DNA from: Nonomuraea harbinensis
GTDB lineage: Bacteria; Actinomycetota; Actinomycetes; Streptosporangiales; Streptosporangiaceae
Assembly: GCF_019396385.1 (NCBI RefSeq)
Contig: NZ_JAHKRN010000020.1
Coordinates: forward strand, 1-64,000
Reading direction: 5' to 3'
Length of the DNA: 64,000 nucleotides
A program made the position numbers and the translations under genes. The notes beneath the pieces were generated by a model. It was not told the DNA's origin and made no database searches. It saw only the letters and a program-made list of their open reading frames with translations. Below, in pieces: positions 8,401 to 17,066 of the stretch (its first letter is position 1; each line of letters begins with the position of its first letter).

Positions 8401-10144
8401 ACAAGCGCCTCACATGGTGACCAGCCCCGAGAGGAACTCCTGCGTCTCGGGATCGACCGAGTACACGGCGGTGCCCATCATGCCGCGGGTGAGCAGCACC
8501 TTGTAGGTGTTGCGGATCAACTGGTCCGCCTGTTCGTCGCTGACGCCCTTACGCGTCAGCGCCGGGTCCTTGCTGGCGCTGCGTACGGTGACCAGCCTGC
8601 CGTCACGGTAGACGAGATCCGGGCCGAAGATCACGCCGTTCCAGTCGTACTCGAAGCCCTGCGCCGTGTAGACGCACCCCACCTGTTCGAAGCCGCCAGG
8701 TGCGGAGGCCCACAAGGCGCTGGCCGGTGCGTTCCCCACAGCTCTGTCGCCCTTGACGTTCCACGGTCGTGCCCAGTCACCGATGCGCACGTCGGCGACC
8801 AGACTGTCATCGCCGTTGGGGCTGCTCCAGGGCCAGCAGAATCCTGCTGTGATCCGTGCCGAGAACCCGGCCGCGAGCCGGGCCCGTAGCTGGGCCTCCA
8901 ACTCGTACGGAGACTCGGTGAGGGAGACGGCGAAGTGGTCGTCGCCCTTCCACACTTCTGGAGCCTCGCCGTCCAGGCCCAGCAGGCGTAGCACCCACTC
9001 CTCGTACTTGCGGCTCCCGCCGCAGCGGAACTGCGCGTCCAGATCGACCTGGTGCACGGCAAGGCCCAGGGATTGAGCGTAGGCGGTGATGTCGGCCACG
9101 CGTCCCATCTCGCCCGGCCGTACGACCTGATGCTCGTCCAGCAGGAAGACCGGCACTCTCGCCGCGTTGATGAGTTCGTCCACCTGTGGCCGGCCCGTGC
9201 GCTGAGCCGCTCTGGTGAACCTGTTTTCCGAGGTCTCGCGAATACGGTGCGCCTCGTCGCAGATGAGGACATCCAGATCGTTCGGCTTGACGGCCATGAA
9301 GTTGTTGAAGTACTTGAACATGGCCTTCATCCGGGTCGACCCCTTGGCGACGACCCGCCTCATCGTCTCGGTGAAGGAGCGTGAACCAGTGGCGTGCAGG
9401 ACCGTGTATCCGCGGTTGGAGACCTCGCCGAGCAGGGACAGCGCGATGACGCTCTTGCCGGAGCCGGGCCCGCCGGTGATGATCACGACCTGCTTGGAAT
9501 TACTCGCACGGGCCTTCTCCACCGCGTGCATGACCATCTCGAAGGCCAGGCGCTGCTCGGCCAGCAGGACGAACTGGTCACGGTTCTTGATCTCGCCGGC
9601 AGCGGCCTTGAGCAGCTGCTTGGACGGCCGGATGGAGCTGGAGAGCAGGCGATCGGCCGCGTCGGCGCCCGACTCGGGCGCGAACTGCGCCTTGAGGTAG
9701 TCGACGAACTGGCCGCGGCGCGTCTTGCTGAAGAGCCGGGTGCGTTCGTCCTCGACCTGGTCATAGAGATCATGGATGTCCAGGTCGCTGGCGTTGTGCA
9801 GGTAGGCCACCCCGCGTACCGCGTTCCGGTGCTGGTCCAGGGCTCCGACGAAGTCGGCCAGGTATTCGCAGTAGCCGCGCACCTGCACGACCGGGTGAAG
9901 CTTGGGCCGCTCCCCCATGCCGGACACCAGGACGAGATCAGCGTCCTCCTCGTACCGCTCGGCCTGGCTCCACTGCTTGAGCTCGACGATCAGGTAGGAG
10001 TCGGCGCCCGTGCGCCGGTCACGTCCGGCGAGGATGACGTCCGCCCGCTTGCTGGTTAACGGCAGTTGGTACTCGATGAGCATCTCGACGCCGCCCAGCC
10101 CGGCTTCGACCAGATCTCGGGCCAGGATCGGGAGGCTCCGGTCC

Positions 10145-10154
10145 CAGGACCTGC
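10145..10154. repeat. Target-site duplication, left copy
   Basis: CAGGACCTGC, identical to 11528-11537, directly abuts the left inverted repeat of the ISAs1 element. Confidence 0.85.
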
Positions 10155-11527
10155 CAAGGCCGAAGCGTTCTCATGTGGTGAAACCGAGTAAATGAAGGCC
10201 GTCGGCCGGGTGGCTGCGGTAGTGGTCGGTGGCGGCGGCGATGTTGGTCCAGCCGATCAGACGGGCCAGGGCGATGGCCAGGTTGCGCAGGCTGGCCATG
10301 ATCCGGGGTGCGGTGCCGGTGCGGACTCTGGAGGCGTCCTCGCGGTAGGTGACGTCGCGGATGTGGTGCAGGGCTTCGATGCTCCAGTGGCCGCGGATCA
10401 ACGCGGCGAGCTGGGCGTGGGTGATGCGCCCGGGTGGCAGGCTGGTGACGGCGTAGACGGTGACGATGGTGGTCTTGCCGGTCTTGTGGTTGGTGCGGCG
10501 GCGTTTGACCTGGATGGCCTGGGCGGCGTGGGGGAAGGGCAGTCCGGGGCGGGCGGTGCAGATCTTCATGCGGCGGATCTCTCGGCGGCCGTGCCCGGTC
10601 TCGTCGGTGCGGTCGTTGAGGATCGCTTCTCGCCAGGGCAGGGTCTTGAGCCGGCGGTGCAGGCTGGGCTGGTTCCCCTTGACGAGGAACAGGTAGTGAC
10701 CGCCGTCGGTGACGACCTGGCGGGCGTTGTCGTGTTGGGTGTGCAGGGCGTCGGCCGTGACCACCAGGGTCGACAGGTCCAGCTTGGACAGCAGGGGTGC
10801 GAATGCGGGGATCTCGTTGCTCTTGGCCTGGACCTGCTGCTGGGCCGTGACGGTCTGGGTGTCGTGGCGGGTGGCGGCCAGCAGATGCACGGTGCCGTCG
10901 CCGGTGCGGCTGCCGCGCAGGGTTTTGCCGTCCACGGCCAGGCCAGTGAGCGGAGTGCGGTGCGGGGCCGGGCTGCTGGTGGCGGGTGGGTCGGTGGTGA
11001 GAGCGGTCAGGTAGTCGTAGACGGCGGTGTCGAAGGCGTCGCCGTCGAGACGGGCGAGCAGGCGTCCCAGGGTGCTGGCGGCCAGGCGTGTGGTGCCGGG
11101 CAGGCCGGCTCGGGCGCGTAGACCGGGGTCGTATCCGGTGATGATGCGGGTGATCTGCTTGAGTGAGGTTGCTCCGCCGAGCACGGCGAGCAGGGATAAC
11201 GTGAGCAGCGGGCCGAGCCGGTAGCGGCGTCCCCGGCGGCTGCGTGGGTCGGGCAGCGTGTCCAGGACTTCGGCCAGCGTGGGCAGGTCGATCAGGTCGG
11301 CGGGCGGGCTGGCGAACGGGTCGGCGGGGGTGACGTGCTCCAGGTGGCGGGCGAGCACGTCGATCGGGGATGATGGCACGCGAACGCGGCCCCTGTTCTT
11401 GATCGACTGGCGTAGACAACCAACGATCATCGGGGGTCGCGTTCGTCATTTGCGCCCCGGGGGTGTTCCCGTCACCTGCTACCTCATCCCGGCAACGACC
11501 TCCTCAGCCGAGAACGCTTCGGCCCTG
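10155..11527 (-). mobile_element. Complete ISAs1-family insertion sequence (1373 bp)
   Basis: The terminal inverted repeats are CAAGGCCGAAGCGTTCTC at 10155-10172 and, reverse-complemented, CAGGGCCGAAGCGTTCTC at 11510-11527 (17 of 18 identical). Both ends abut identical 10-bp direct repeats. The single transposase gene fills the element on the minus strand, its stop codon lying inside the left repeat. The perfect duplications and near-perfect ends suggest a recent insertion. Confidence 0.88.
10171..11430 (-). CDS. ISAs1-family DDE transposase
   Basis: A 419-residue protein. The family pattern is clear: an N-terminal region with LADLPDPRSRRGRRY-like sequence (DTLPDPRSRRGRRYRLG), first aspartate in GLAVDGKTLRGSR, second in LVVTADALHTQ, and a late glutamate region HWSIEALHHIRDVTYREDAS with the terminal NLAIALARL helix. 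It looks full-length and uninterrupted, so the element may be active. The start at 11430 is approximate; a GTG about 15 codons in is possible. Confidence 0.9.
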   Translation of the reverse strand: MIVGCLRQSIKNRGRVRVPSSPIDVLARHLEHVTPADPFASPPADLIDLPTLAEVLDTLPDPRSRRGRRYRLGPLLTLSLLAVLGGATSLKQITRIITGYDPGLRARAGLPGTTRLAASTLGRLLARLDGDAFDTAVYDYLTALTTDPPATSSPAPHRTPLTGLAVDGKTLRGSRTGDGTVHLLAATRHDTQTVTAQQQVQAKSNEIPAFAPLLSKLDLSTLVVTADALHTQHDNARQVVTDGGHYLFLVKGNQPSLHRRLKTLPWREAILNDRTDETGHGRREIRRMKICTARPGLPFPHAAQAIQVKRRRTNHKTGKTTIVTVYAVTSLPPGRITHAQLAALIRGHWSIEALHHIRDVTYREDASRVRTGTAPRIMASLRNLAIALARLIGWTNIAAATDHYRSHPADGLHLLGFTT

Positions 11528-11537
11528 CAGGACCTGC
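11528..11537. repeat. Target-site duplication, right copy
   Basis: CAGGACCTGC, the match to 10145-10154, abuts the right inverted repeat. Confidence 0.85.
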
Positions 11538-11670
11538 GCTCCCCCTTGCCGGGATTGATGCCTTGGGTCGCCCGCAGGTTCTCAGCGATCACCTCGCTGA
11601 GGACGCGCTCGGGCACCGACTCAGACACCAACTGGACCAGGCTTTCCGCCGAATGCCGGAAAACGGCCAC

Positions 11671-11998
11671 GGATGTACCCCCAGGCAGCACGAAAGACTC
11701 GTGCGGTATGGGGGCGTGTCCGCTATCGAGGCGGAAGCCCGTCGGGCCGCATCACCGATACGTCCAGAAGATTACCTGGATCTTCGTCGGGCCGTGGGGT
11801 TCGCTGAGCGGCATCGCCTGGGCTTCGACGCGGAACCAGCCTTGCCGGATGGTGTGCGACGGCCTACTTGTACGTATGGCATTCGCTCCTTGGGTCAACG
11901 CATTGGGAGGAATCGCAAGAAAGTTGGTTACCGGGGCAATTGGCCCGTGCGGGGTTATCGTCAGTTGGGGCCCTTGACAGCTGTACGAGGAGATCGGC
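11671..11998. other. Intergenic stretch with no gene seen
   Basis: Frames on either strand show no family resemblance. It separates the divergent nuclease-helicase pseudogene from the plus-strand operon beginning at 11999. It ends with a good ribosome site (ACGAGGAGATCGGC) for that operon. Base composition drops in GC from about 11860 onward. Confidence 0.4.
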
Positions 11999-12232
11999 AT
12001 GCCTGGTCCTGATCGCGAGCTCATGCAGGCAGCGGTGCAACGCATTCAGAAGCTGTCCGACGACAACTGGTGGGCTCTGCACGCTTCCTGCCAGCTCATG
12101 GAAGCCGACGCCTGGGTGGGGCCGACGGGCAGCCGATTCGATCAGTCGGTGCACAACTCTCAGCGGGAACTGCATGCGATGCTCGCCCAGGCCGTCGCCA
12201 TGGCCAGGGATGAGCTGGTGAAGACGAGATGA
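11999..12232 (+). CDS. WXG100-like small helical protein
   Basis: A 77-residue protein with ribosome site GAGGAG. It is almost wholly helical and has Trp pairs (DDNWWALHAS, ADAWVGPTGS) and a heptad-like C-terminal half (LHAMLAQAVAMARDEL). Size and pattern resemble small partner proteins of the WXG100/ESX type, which pair with larger type VII secretion substrates, although the exact WXG turn is replaced by WVG. The stop overlaps the next gene (ATGA), so a stoichiometric partner of the 686-residue protein is likely. No secretion machinery gene is in the window. Confidence 0.6.
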   Translation: MPGPDRELMQAAVQRIQKLSDDNWWALHASCQLMEADAWVGPTGSRFDQSVHNSQRELHAMLAQAVAMARDELVKTR

Positions 12233-14289
12233 GCTTCAGCGGAGTCAAGCTGCCGGAGTTCGACATGCTTGTCACCCGTCACACCGCAGCCGCCGCGCAA
12301 ATGGAAAAGCTGGCCTCCCTGTTATACGGAGAGCTCACGAGCGCAGGGCTCGACACCACTCCCGCGGAACGAATCAGAAAGCTCGCGGCACAGGTCGGCC
12401 AGGAAGCAGATGATCTTCGCAAACGGCAGCGCATCGTCCGTGAGATCGAGCGGCACAAAATCACCCTTGGAACGTCCGTAGCGACGGGATCCCTTATCGC
12501 GGTGCCGGACTCGCTCCGCCAGGCCCAAGGACAGCTCGACGGCACACTGGCTGCCAAGGCGGCGGCCGCCGCCGGCCGCGGTGACCGCAAGGCGATGGCG
12601 GAGCTTCAGAAGTACGCGGGAAGGGTGAACGATCCGGAGTTCGTCAAGACCTTCCTCGCCAAGCTGGGAGCCAAGGGCATCACCGAACTTCCGGCCGCGC
12701 TTGGCCTGCAGGTGCGCGCCAATGTCAACTCCACGCGTGATCCACAACAGGTGAAACAAGTCCAGCAGGTCATGAAACTGCTGGCCACCACGCTGGCGAA
12801 GGGGACCAACCCAAAAGACGAGGCGTTCATGGGAGAGGCCTTCCTGAATCAGTTGGTCGAGGAAGGGCGGGCCGAGCACAAGGCGCTCGAAGTGACCTAC
12901 GTCGGCTACCAGGCTCAGGCGCTGATATGGAGAGCCAGCGACGGCAAGCCGCCCTTCTCCAAGCGGTTCATGGAAGTGGTCGGCAGGGACGCCATCGTGC
13001 ACCAGAAGGAGCTGTCCGACTCGCGAACTCCTTACGCCAACAGCATGGACCTGGCCACGGTGCTCGGCATCAGCGACTCCATGCAGCCAGGTGGGCCGCG
13101 GATGGGGCAGCCGGGAGAGCCGATCAAAGCGAGCGTCATCGATGACCTGGCCCAGGCGGCCCAGTATTCACTGCCGGCCGCGCAGGCATTGCTCTTCCAC
13201 ACCCCGAAGGGCTGGAACAAGTCGATCATGGCGTACCTGCTCACCGACCGACTGGACGGCTTCAACAAGACGGGGAACCACGCCCCGTTCGCAGGGCTGC
13301 TGCGCACGGCGTTGAGCAGCAAGGACAAGGAGTCGCTCAAACACACGAACGAGGCGCTCATCATTCTCAAGAACGAACTCGATGGCGTCTTCGGACGTGG
13401 CGGCGACGGCAAGCTTCAGATCACCGACACAGAGAAGCTGAAGCGACTGTCGTTTCTGGCCGGCCCGATCGGATCAGTTATGGCCGCGCACATCGACAAG
13501 GTTTTCACCGTTTTCGATGAACGCAAGCCAGACCTGAAAGGCATCAATCATGCTGAGATGGATCGGCTGCTGGCCTTCGCGGGATCCGACGCAGCTGCCA
13601 CGAAATCGTTGGTGGAGGCCGAGGTCCAACGGATGCTGAGCATGGTCCACGAGTCCTACCGGCGGGACGGCGGGGAGCAGATAGAGGACGTACTCATTCC
13701 GGAGGCGCGCTTCATGGGCCACATCCTGGAGACCCGGCGACTGTACTTGTTGGCCCAAGCCAAGACTGATGAGCAGGTCAAAGAGGAGATGAAAGGAATG
13801 ATCAACAGTGTGCTGAGCGAGCTGACCGGACCGGCGGGGAAGTTCGCCACTCGCTTCGGGTTCTTGGGCGACAAGGCGCATGAGAAGCTCACCCCGATGG
13901 CGTTCGAGAAGCTCTCGGCGTTATTGGTTGACCGGATGCTGCGGGACGGCATGACCACAGGGTCGGCCATGCAGCAGGCGAGCAACGATCGCACGATGAC
14001 CATGTCGATGATTGAGACAATGATGCTCAGCGCCAGGATCGCACACGGTCAATGGAACACCGAGGCCCGAGCGGATCTCAAGGGAAAAATATTCGCCACA
14101 GACGGCCAGCCTCCTGCTCTCAAGCCGCTCGACGAGATCGTGGCGGACCCGGCCATGTTCGATCAATTCATCAAGTGGGCACGCTGGCACGCCAAGATCG
14201 AGAGTGATTTGCAAACCGTGAAAGAGGCGATGGACAACAGTGCCGGCGTGGATGTTCACGAGAACCTCGGCATCGACCGGAACTACTGA
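12229..14289 (+). CDS. Large helical protein of unknown function
   Basis: A 686-residue protein, translationally coupled to the WXG100-like gene. The first 75 residues form a helical hairpin with heptads (AAAAQMEKLASLLYGEL...AQVGQEADDLRKRQRIVREI), similar in style to WXG100/LXG N-termini. The rest is soluble, mostly helical and rich in Lys, Ala and Met. There are no membrane segments, no recognised enzyme motif and no obvious C-terminal toxin domain. The C-terminus reads DVHENLGIDRNY. A decayed second copy of this end lies before the second lipoprotein (16316-16429). Lower GC than the window average points to transfer. A type VII-linked effector or structural protein is a guess. Confidence 0.6.
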   Translation: MSFSGVKLPEFDMLVTRHTAAAAQMEKLASLLYGELTSAGLDTTPAERIRKLAAQVGQEADDLRKRQRIVREIERHKITLGTSVATGSLIAVPDSLRQAQGQLDGTLAAKAAAAAGRGDRKAMAELQKYAGRVNDPEFVKTFLAKLGAKGITELPAALGLQVRANVNSTRDPQQVKQVQQVMKLLATTLAKGTNPKDEAFMGEAFLNQLVEEGRAEHKALEVTYVGYQAQALIWRASDGKPPFSKRFMEVVGRDAIVHQKELSDSRTPYANSMDLATVLGISDSMQPGGPRMGQPGEPIKASVIDDLAQAAQYSLPAAQALLFHTPKGWNKSIMAYLLTDRLDGFNKTGNHAPFAGLLRTALSSKDKESLKHTNEALIILKNELDGVFGRGGDGKLQITDTEKLKRLSFLAGPIGSVMAAHIDKVFTVFDERKPDLKGINHAEMDRLLAFAGSDAAATKSLVEAEVQRMLSMVHESYRRDGGEQIEDVLIPEARFMGHILETRRLYLLAQAKTDEQVKEEMKGMINSVLSELTGPAGKFATRFGFLGDKAHEKLTPMAFEKLSALLVDRMLRDGMTTGSAMQQASNDRTMTMSMIETMMLSARIAHGQWNTEARADLKGKIFATDGQPPALKPLDEIVADPAMFDQFIKWARWHAKIESDLQTVKEAMDNSAGVDVHENLGIDRNY

Positions 14290-14290
14290 C

Positions 14291-14872
14291 ATGTCTACAC
14301 GTACTCTGGCCACGATCCTCGGCACCCTGCTCGCGCTGGCGCTGACATCCGGCTGTAGTAAGCAGAGCGGTCCCCCATCTCCGCCCCCGGCGACGGCGGA
14401 CCTACGCCCGGTGAGTGCTTCAGGTCCTTACTGGTGTGATGTCATCCCGCAGCAGGCAGTGCGCCTGATCAGCGGCTTGTCCATACCGCTGGAGGAGAAC
14501 AAAGACGGCGTGCCGACCACCCATGGTGGATGCTTGCTGAGGAATGAGTACACCCGCTTCTCCCTCAACTGGTCGATCCGTGGTGGCGATAACGCGCTTG
14601 ACCTCGCACAGGAGAACTTCGGTCGCCGTCGACTGGCAGACCTACCGCCTGACCTCGGAAAAGGGCTGATTGCCTACACCGAGGGCGAGCCCAGGACAGG
14701 CCCTTACGTCGCCTTCATACTGTTCCGATGCGGCGACAAAAGACCCTGGATGGGCATCGACTTCTCAGAGGTGGCCAAGGGCCGGAACGTGGTCGCAGAC
14801 CTGGTCGCGTTGCTCCGCATAGCGCGCGACCGATTTGGCGAAATACATCGATGCAGCCCCGAAGCGATGTAG
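14291..14872 (+). CDS. Lipoprotein, paralogue 1
   Basis: A 193-residue protein; the ATG follows the previous stop by one base (TACTGACATG). The signal peptide has a lipobox LALTSGC (Cys about residue 22) followed by a Ser/Pro-rich linker, so it should be anchored to the outer face of the membrane. The folded part has two conserved blocks with cysteines (PYWCDVIPQQAVRLISGL, GGCLLRN; later LFRCGDKRPWMGIDFSEVAKG), reminiscent of DUF3558-like actinobacterial lipoproteins. It is the last gene of the 11999 operon. It is a clear paralogue of the protein at 16431 over its whole length. Confidence 0.7.
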   Translation: MSTRTLATILGTLLALALTSGCSKQSGPPSPPPATADLRPVSASGPYWCDVIPQQAVRLISGLSIPLEENKDGVPTTHGGCLLRNEYTRFSLNWSIRGGDNALDLAQENFGRRRLADLPPDLGKGLIAYTEGEPRTGPYVAFILFRCGDKRPWMGIDFSEVAKGRNVVADLVALLRIARDRFGEIHRCSPEAM

Positions 14873-14936
14873 TGCAGGACACTGGCCGACCAGACGCGTA
14901 GAACAGTCCAACCAGCTTAGGAACACGATGCGGAGG

Positions 14937-15890
14937 CTACTCGTCCGATGTGCTGAGACCCAACTTCGCGCGAAGGTATCCGACACCGGCGTGGAAAACT
15001 GGAGGCACGGTTATCAGGGCCACGATTGCGTCACCGAGACTGTTCCGTGCGATTTCCATGACCACCCAACCCAAGAACAGGGCCAGCGGGGCCCATGTGC
15101 GGGAATTTGAGCGCAGTATCCAGTGTGACACCGCCAACAGCCAGGTCTTCGATGTCCGCCCTGGCGAGCGGCGTAAGGCCAAGGCGAGGGCGGGCATGCC
15201 ATACAGGAGCCCGACCGCGAACCATGCACGAGCCCGGCGGCCCCGTAACTGTTCGAGATCGCCGAGCCATTCCTTCCGATAGCTCGCTCTGAACGCCGCA
15301 GGGAGGATCATCGACGCGAGGGCGAGAACGCGGCCCGCCAGGCCGGTGTCACTCGGTAGGTGTTGACGAGCGATCGTTTCGAGTTCATCCGCAATAGCTT
15401 GCAGGCCGAGACGTCTTGCGACCGGTGCTACGAGATCCACTGTTTCCCGGCTCTTGCGCTGTCGCTTGGCCAGAGGCAAGGGCTGAAGTGTCCGCATGTT
15501 GTGCAGTCGATCGAGCACTTTCAGCGTGAGGACGCGATCGTCAGCGCCGTCGATGGCGGCTTGATCGTACTGACGGTCGAGATCGCTCATACCCTGGACC
15601 AGGCCGGTGATCTCGTCACCGAACTCGGCGCGGAGCCGCGCGGAGGTGCATTCTGTGTCCGTGATCACGTCGTGGAGCAGAGCGGCGCAAACGCTGTCGC
15701 AGTCCAGACCCAACTCGGCGACGATTTCCGCGACGGCGACCGGATGGGTGATGTACGGATCGCCGCTCTTGCGCACCTGGCCCGCATGGAAATGGGCGGC
15801 AAGTTCGTAAGCGCGCTGGATCCTGCCGAGTTCCACGGCCGTGAATCCGGCGCTCAGCTCGGTCGACAGCGGGGTTACCGGGTGAGTCAT
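14937..15890 (-). CDS. RelA/SpoT-type HD domain protein with membrane tail
   Basis: A 317-residue protein. Residues 20-170 match the (p)ppGpp hydrolase HD domain: HAGQVRKSGDPYITHP, LLHD (His73-Asp74) and LKVLDRLHNMRTL (Asp127), giving all metal ligands. The catalytic ED after HD is changed: HDVITDT replaces HDVVEDT, so the glutamate is Thr77. Hydrolysis may be lost or altered. No synthetase domain follows. Instead comes a segment ASYRKEWLGDLEQL, like membrane proteins found beside PadR regulators, and three or four hydrophobic stretches to the end. The start overlaps the PadR stop. It is possibly a membrane-bound alarmone sensor or hydrolase. Confidence 0.8.
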   Translation of the reverse strand: MTHPVTPLSTELSAGFTAVELGRIQRAYELAAHFHAGQVRKSGDPYITHPVAVAEIVAELGLDCDSVCAALLHDVITDTECTSARLRAEFGDEITGLVQGMSDLDRQYDQAAIDGADDRVLTLKVLDRLHNMRTLQPLPLAKRQRKSRETVDLVAPVARRLGLQAIADELETIARQHLPSDTGLAGRVLALASMILPAAFRASYRKEWLGDLEQLRGRRARAWFAVGLLYGMPALALALRRSPGRTSKTWLLAVSHWILRSNSRTWAPLALFLGWVVMEIARNSLGDAIVALITVPPVFHAGVGYLRAKLGLSTSDE

Positions 15891-16213
15891 GACGTCGCCG
15901 TCCGGAAGCTCACGGCCATGCGCGACCGCTCAGCCCGATCGAGCGCAGCGCGCGCCTTCACCGCGCCTTTGTCGGTCAGCAGGTAGTAGTGGCGGGCACG
16001 GCGGCCTTCGGCCAGGTGCTCGGCCGGAGATTCCTCGTGCCGCTCAAGCCAGCCGAATTCACGCTCCAGCCTCGCCAGGATCGGGTAGACCGTACCGGGA
16101 TGCTGCTTGGTCTTCTCGCACAGTTCCAGGCCATAACGGCGCTTGGCCGGATCGGAGAGCAGCACTTGCAGCACCAGCATCGTCGGCAAGGTCATCCGAG
16201 GGCTATCAGCCAT
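15887..16213 (-). CDS. PadR-family transcriptional regulator
   Basis: A 108-residue winged-helix protein. The family signature is seen in TMLVLQVLLSDPAKRRYGLELCEKT and HPGTVYPILARLEREFGWLERHEE, followed by RARHYYLLTDKGAVKAR. It lacks the long C-terminal helical dimer domain, so it is the short PadR type. It is first in a two-gene operon, its stop overlapping the HD-membrane gene. PadR proteins usually repress their own operon, and a palindrome just upstream fits this. Confidence 0.9.
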   Translation of the reverse strand: MADSPRMTLPTMLVLQVLLSDPAKRRYGLELCEKTKQHPGTVYPILARLEREFGWLERHEESPAEHLAEGRRARHYYLLTDKGAVKARAALDRAERSRMAVSFRTATS

Positions 16214-16218
16214 GTATC

Positions 16219-16238
16219 GAACTCTAAATATCGAGTAC
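16219..16238. promoter_or_regulatory. Candidate PadR operator
   Basis: GAACTC, an 8-bp AT-rich spacer and GAGTAC form an inverted repeat (5 of 6 pairs) 6 bases upstream of the padR start. The 8-bp spacing is typical of PadR sites. Confidence 0.45.
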
Positions 16239-16315
16239 GGAGTGTGACATTACTTCAGCGGTGACACCAGTCTGACCTGCCGTTCCCGGGCACCGACCGG
16301 ACATGGATTCCGTCC

Positions 16316-16429
16316 ATGGAATTGGCACGTCGGCATTCCACCATCGAAAGCAGCTCCAACGAGTTGGCGAACACCGTGCACACGGCCCGTGACAATACGC
16401 ACGACAACCTCAACATCACTGGATACTGA
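16316..16429 (+). pseudogene. Decayed 3' end of a second copy of the large helical gene
   Basis: This frame reads MELARRHSTIESSSNEL and ends ARDNTHDNLNITGY-stop. It aligns with the end of the 686-residue protein (ARWHAKIESDLQTV...DVHENLGIDRNY-stop). The junction to the next lipoprotein, TACTGACATG, is identical to that at 14285-14293. The rest of the gene is gone. This shows that a large-gene/lipoprotein cassette was duplicated and then eroded. Confidence 0.6.
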
Positions 16430-16430
16430 C

Positions 16431-17027
16431 ATGCCGTTTCGAGCTGCCCGACAGTCCCGCAGCGCCGTAGCTGGCCTGACACTGTTATTTGCACTGGCCG
16501 CCGGCTGTACCGATGCCCCTTCGCCGCCGTCGCCCGGTCCAGAGGCCAAAGCTTCGACCAGTCCTGTCGTCGACTCCTCACCCTACTGGTGTGACTTCCT
16601 CCCCCAGCAGGCAGTCCGGGCGATCACTGGCCTTACTGTGACGGTCGAGGAGCGCAAGACCGGTGTGCCCACGACTCATGGGCAATGTGCGCTTCGCAAT
16701 GATTATGACCGACTCTCCCTCGTGTGGTCGGTAAGAGATGGTGACGGCGTCTTGGACATCGCACGCGAGAACTTCGGCAAGAGTCAACTGGCTGCACTTC
16801 CGGAGGATCTCGGCACCGGGCTCATCGCTTATACCGCTCGATTGCCGCGCACCAGACCGTACTACACGATGATGTTGTTTCGATGCGGGGATGAACGACC
16901 ATGGATCAGCGTTGATCTGTCGGAAGTGGCGAAAGGGCGTGACCCGGTGAGCGACTTGACGCAATTGCTCACCATTGCCCGCAAACGCTACGGCGAACTA
17001 CATGAATGTACTCCCAAGCCCAACTAA
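16431..17027 (+). CDS. Lipoprotein, paralogue 2
   Basis: A 198-residue protein. The start is fixed by homology of its context with 14291. Signal peptide and lipobox are FALAAGC (Cys about residue 25), then a Pro/Ser linker. The core shares PYWCDFLPQQAVRAITGL, GVPTTHGQCALRN, ENFGKSQLAALPEDLGTGLIAYT and LFRCGDERPWISVDLSEVAKG with paralogue 1. It now stands alone behind a gene remnant, so it depends on a different promoter, probably in the 16240-16430 interval shared with the divergent padR operon. Confidence 0.7.
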   Translation: MPFRAARQSRSAVAGLTLLFALAAGCTDAPSPPSPGPEAKASTSPVVDSSPYWCDFLPQQAVRAITGLTVTVEERKTGVPTTHGQCALRNDYDRLSLVWSVRDGDGVLDIARENFGKSQLAALPEDLGTGLIAYTARLPRTRPYYTMMLFRCGDERPWISVDLSEVAKGRDPVSDLTQLLTIARKRYGELHECTPKPN

Positions 17028-17066
17028 CATTACAGGTGCGCATGCTGACATAGGCGACGCAATGGA

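Larger units (their letters stand above)
8410..11670 (-). pseudogene. DUF2075-type nuclease-helicase, split by an ISAs1 element
   Basis: The 3' piece (8410-10154) encodes most of the protein. It contains a PD-(D/E)XK-like patch (EYQLPLTSKRAD...YLIVELKQ), Walker A (GGPGSGKS), DEAHR Walker B and helicase-type C-terminal motifs (VYTAQGFEYD, LTRG). The 5' piece (11538-11670) encodes VFRHSAESLVQLV...GINPGKGERRS. Removing the IS (10155-11527) and one 10-bp duplication restores one frame, reading ERRSWDRSLPILARDLVEAG across the joint. I chose GTG 11670 because GGGGG lies 8 bases before it. An internal start at 10083 could still give a 557-residue protein lacking the N-terminus. Genes of this type are often found near DNA-defence genes, but no partner is visible here. 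Confidence 0.85.

Noticed and set aside
11974..11979. TTGACA as a -35 promoter box for the 11999 gene
   Set aside because: It is only 20 bases before the start codon, so a -10 box and start point would fall at or inside the gene.
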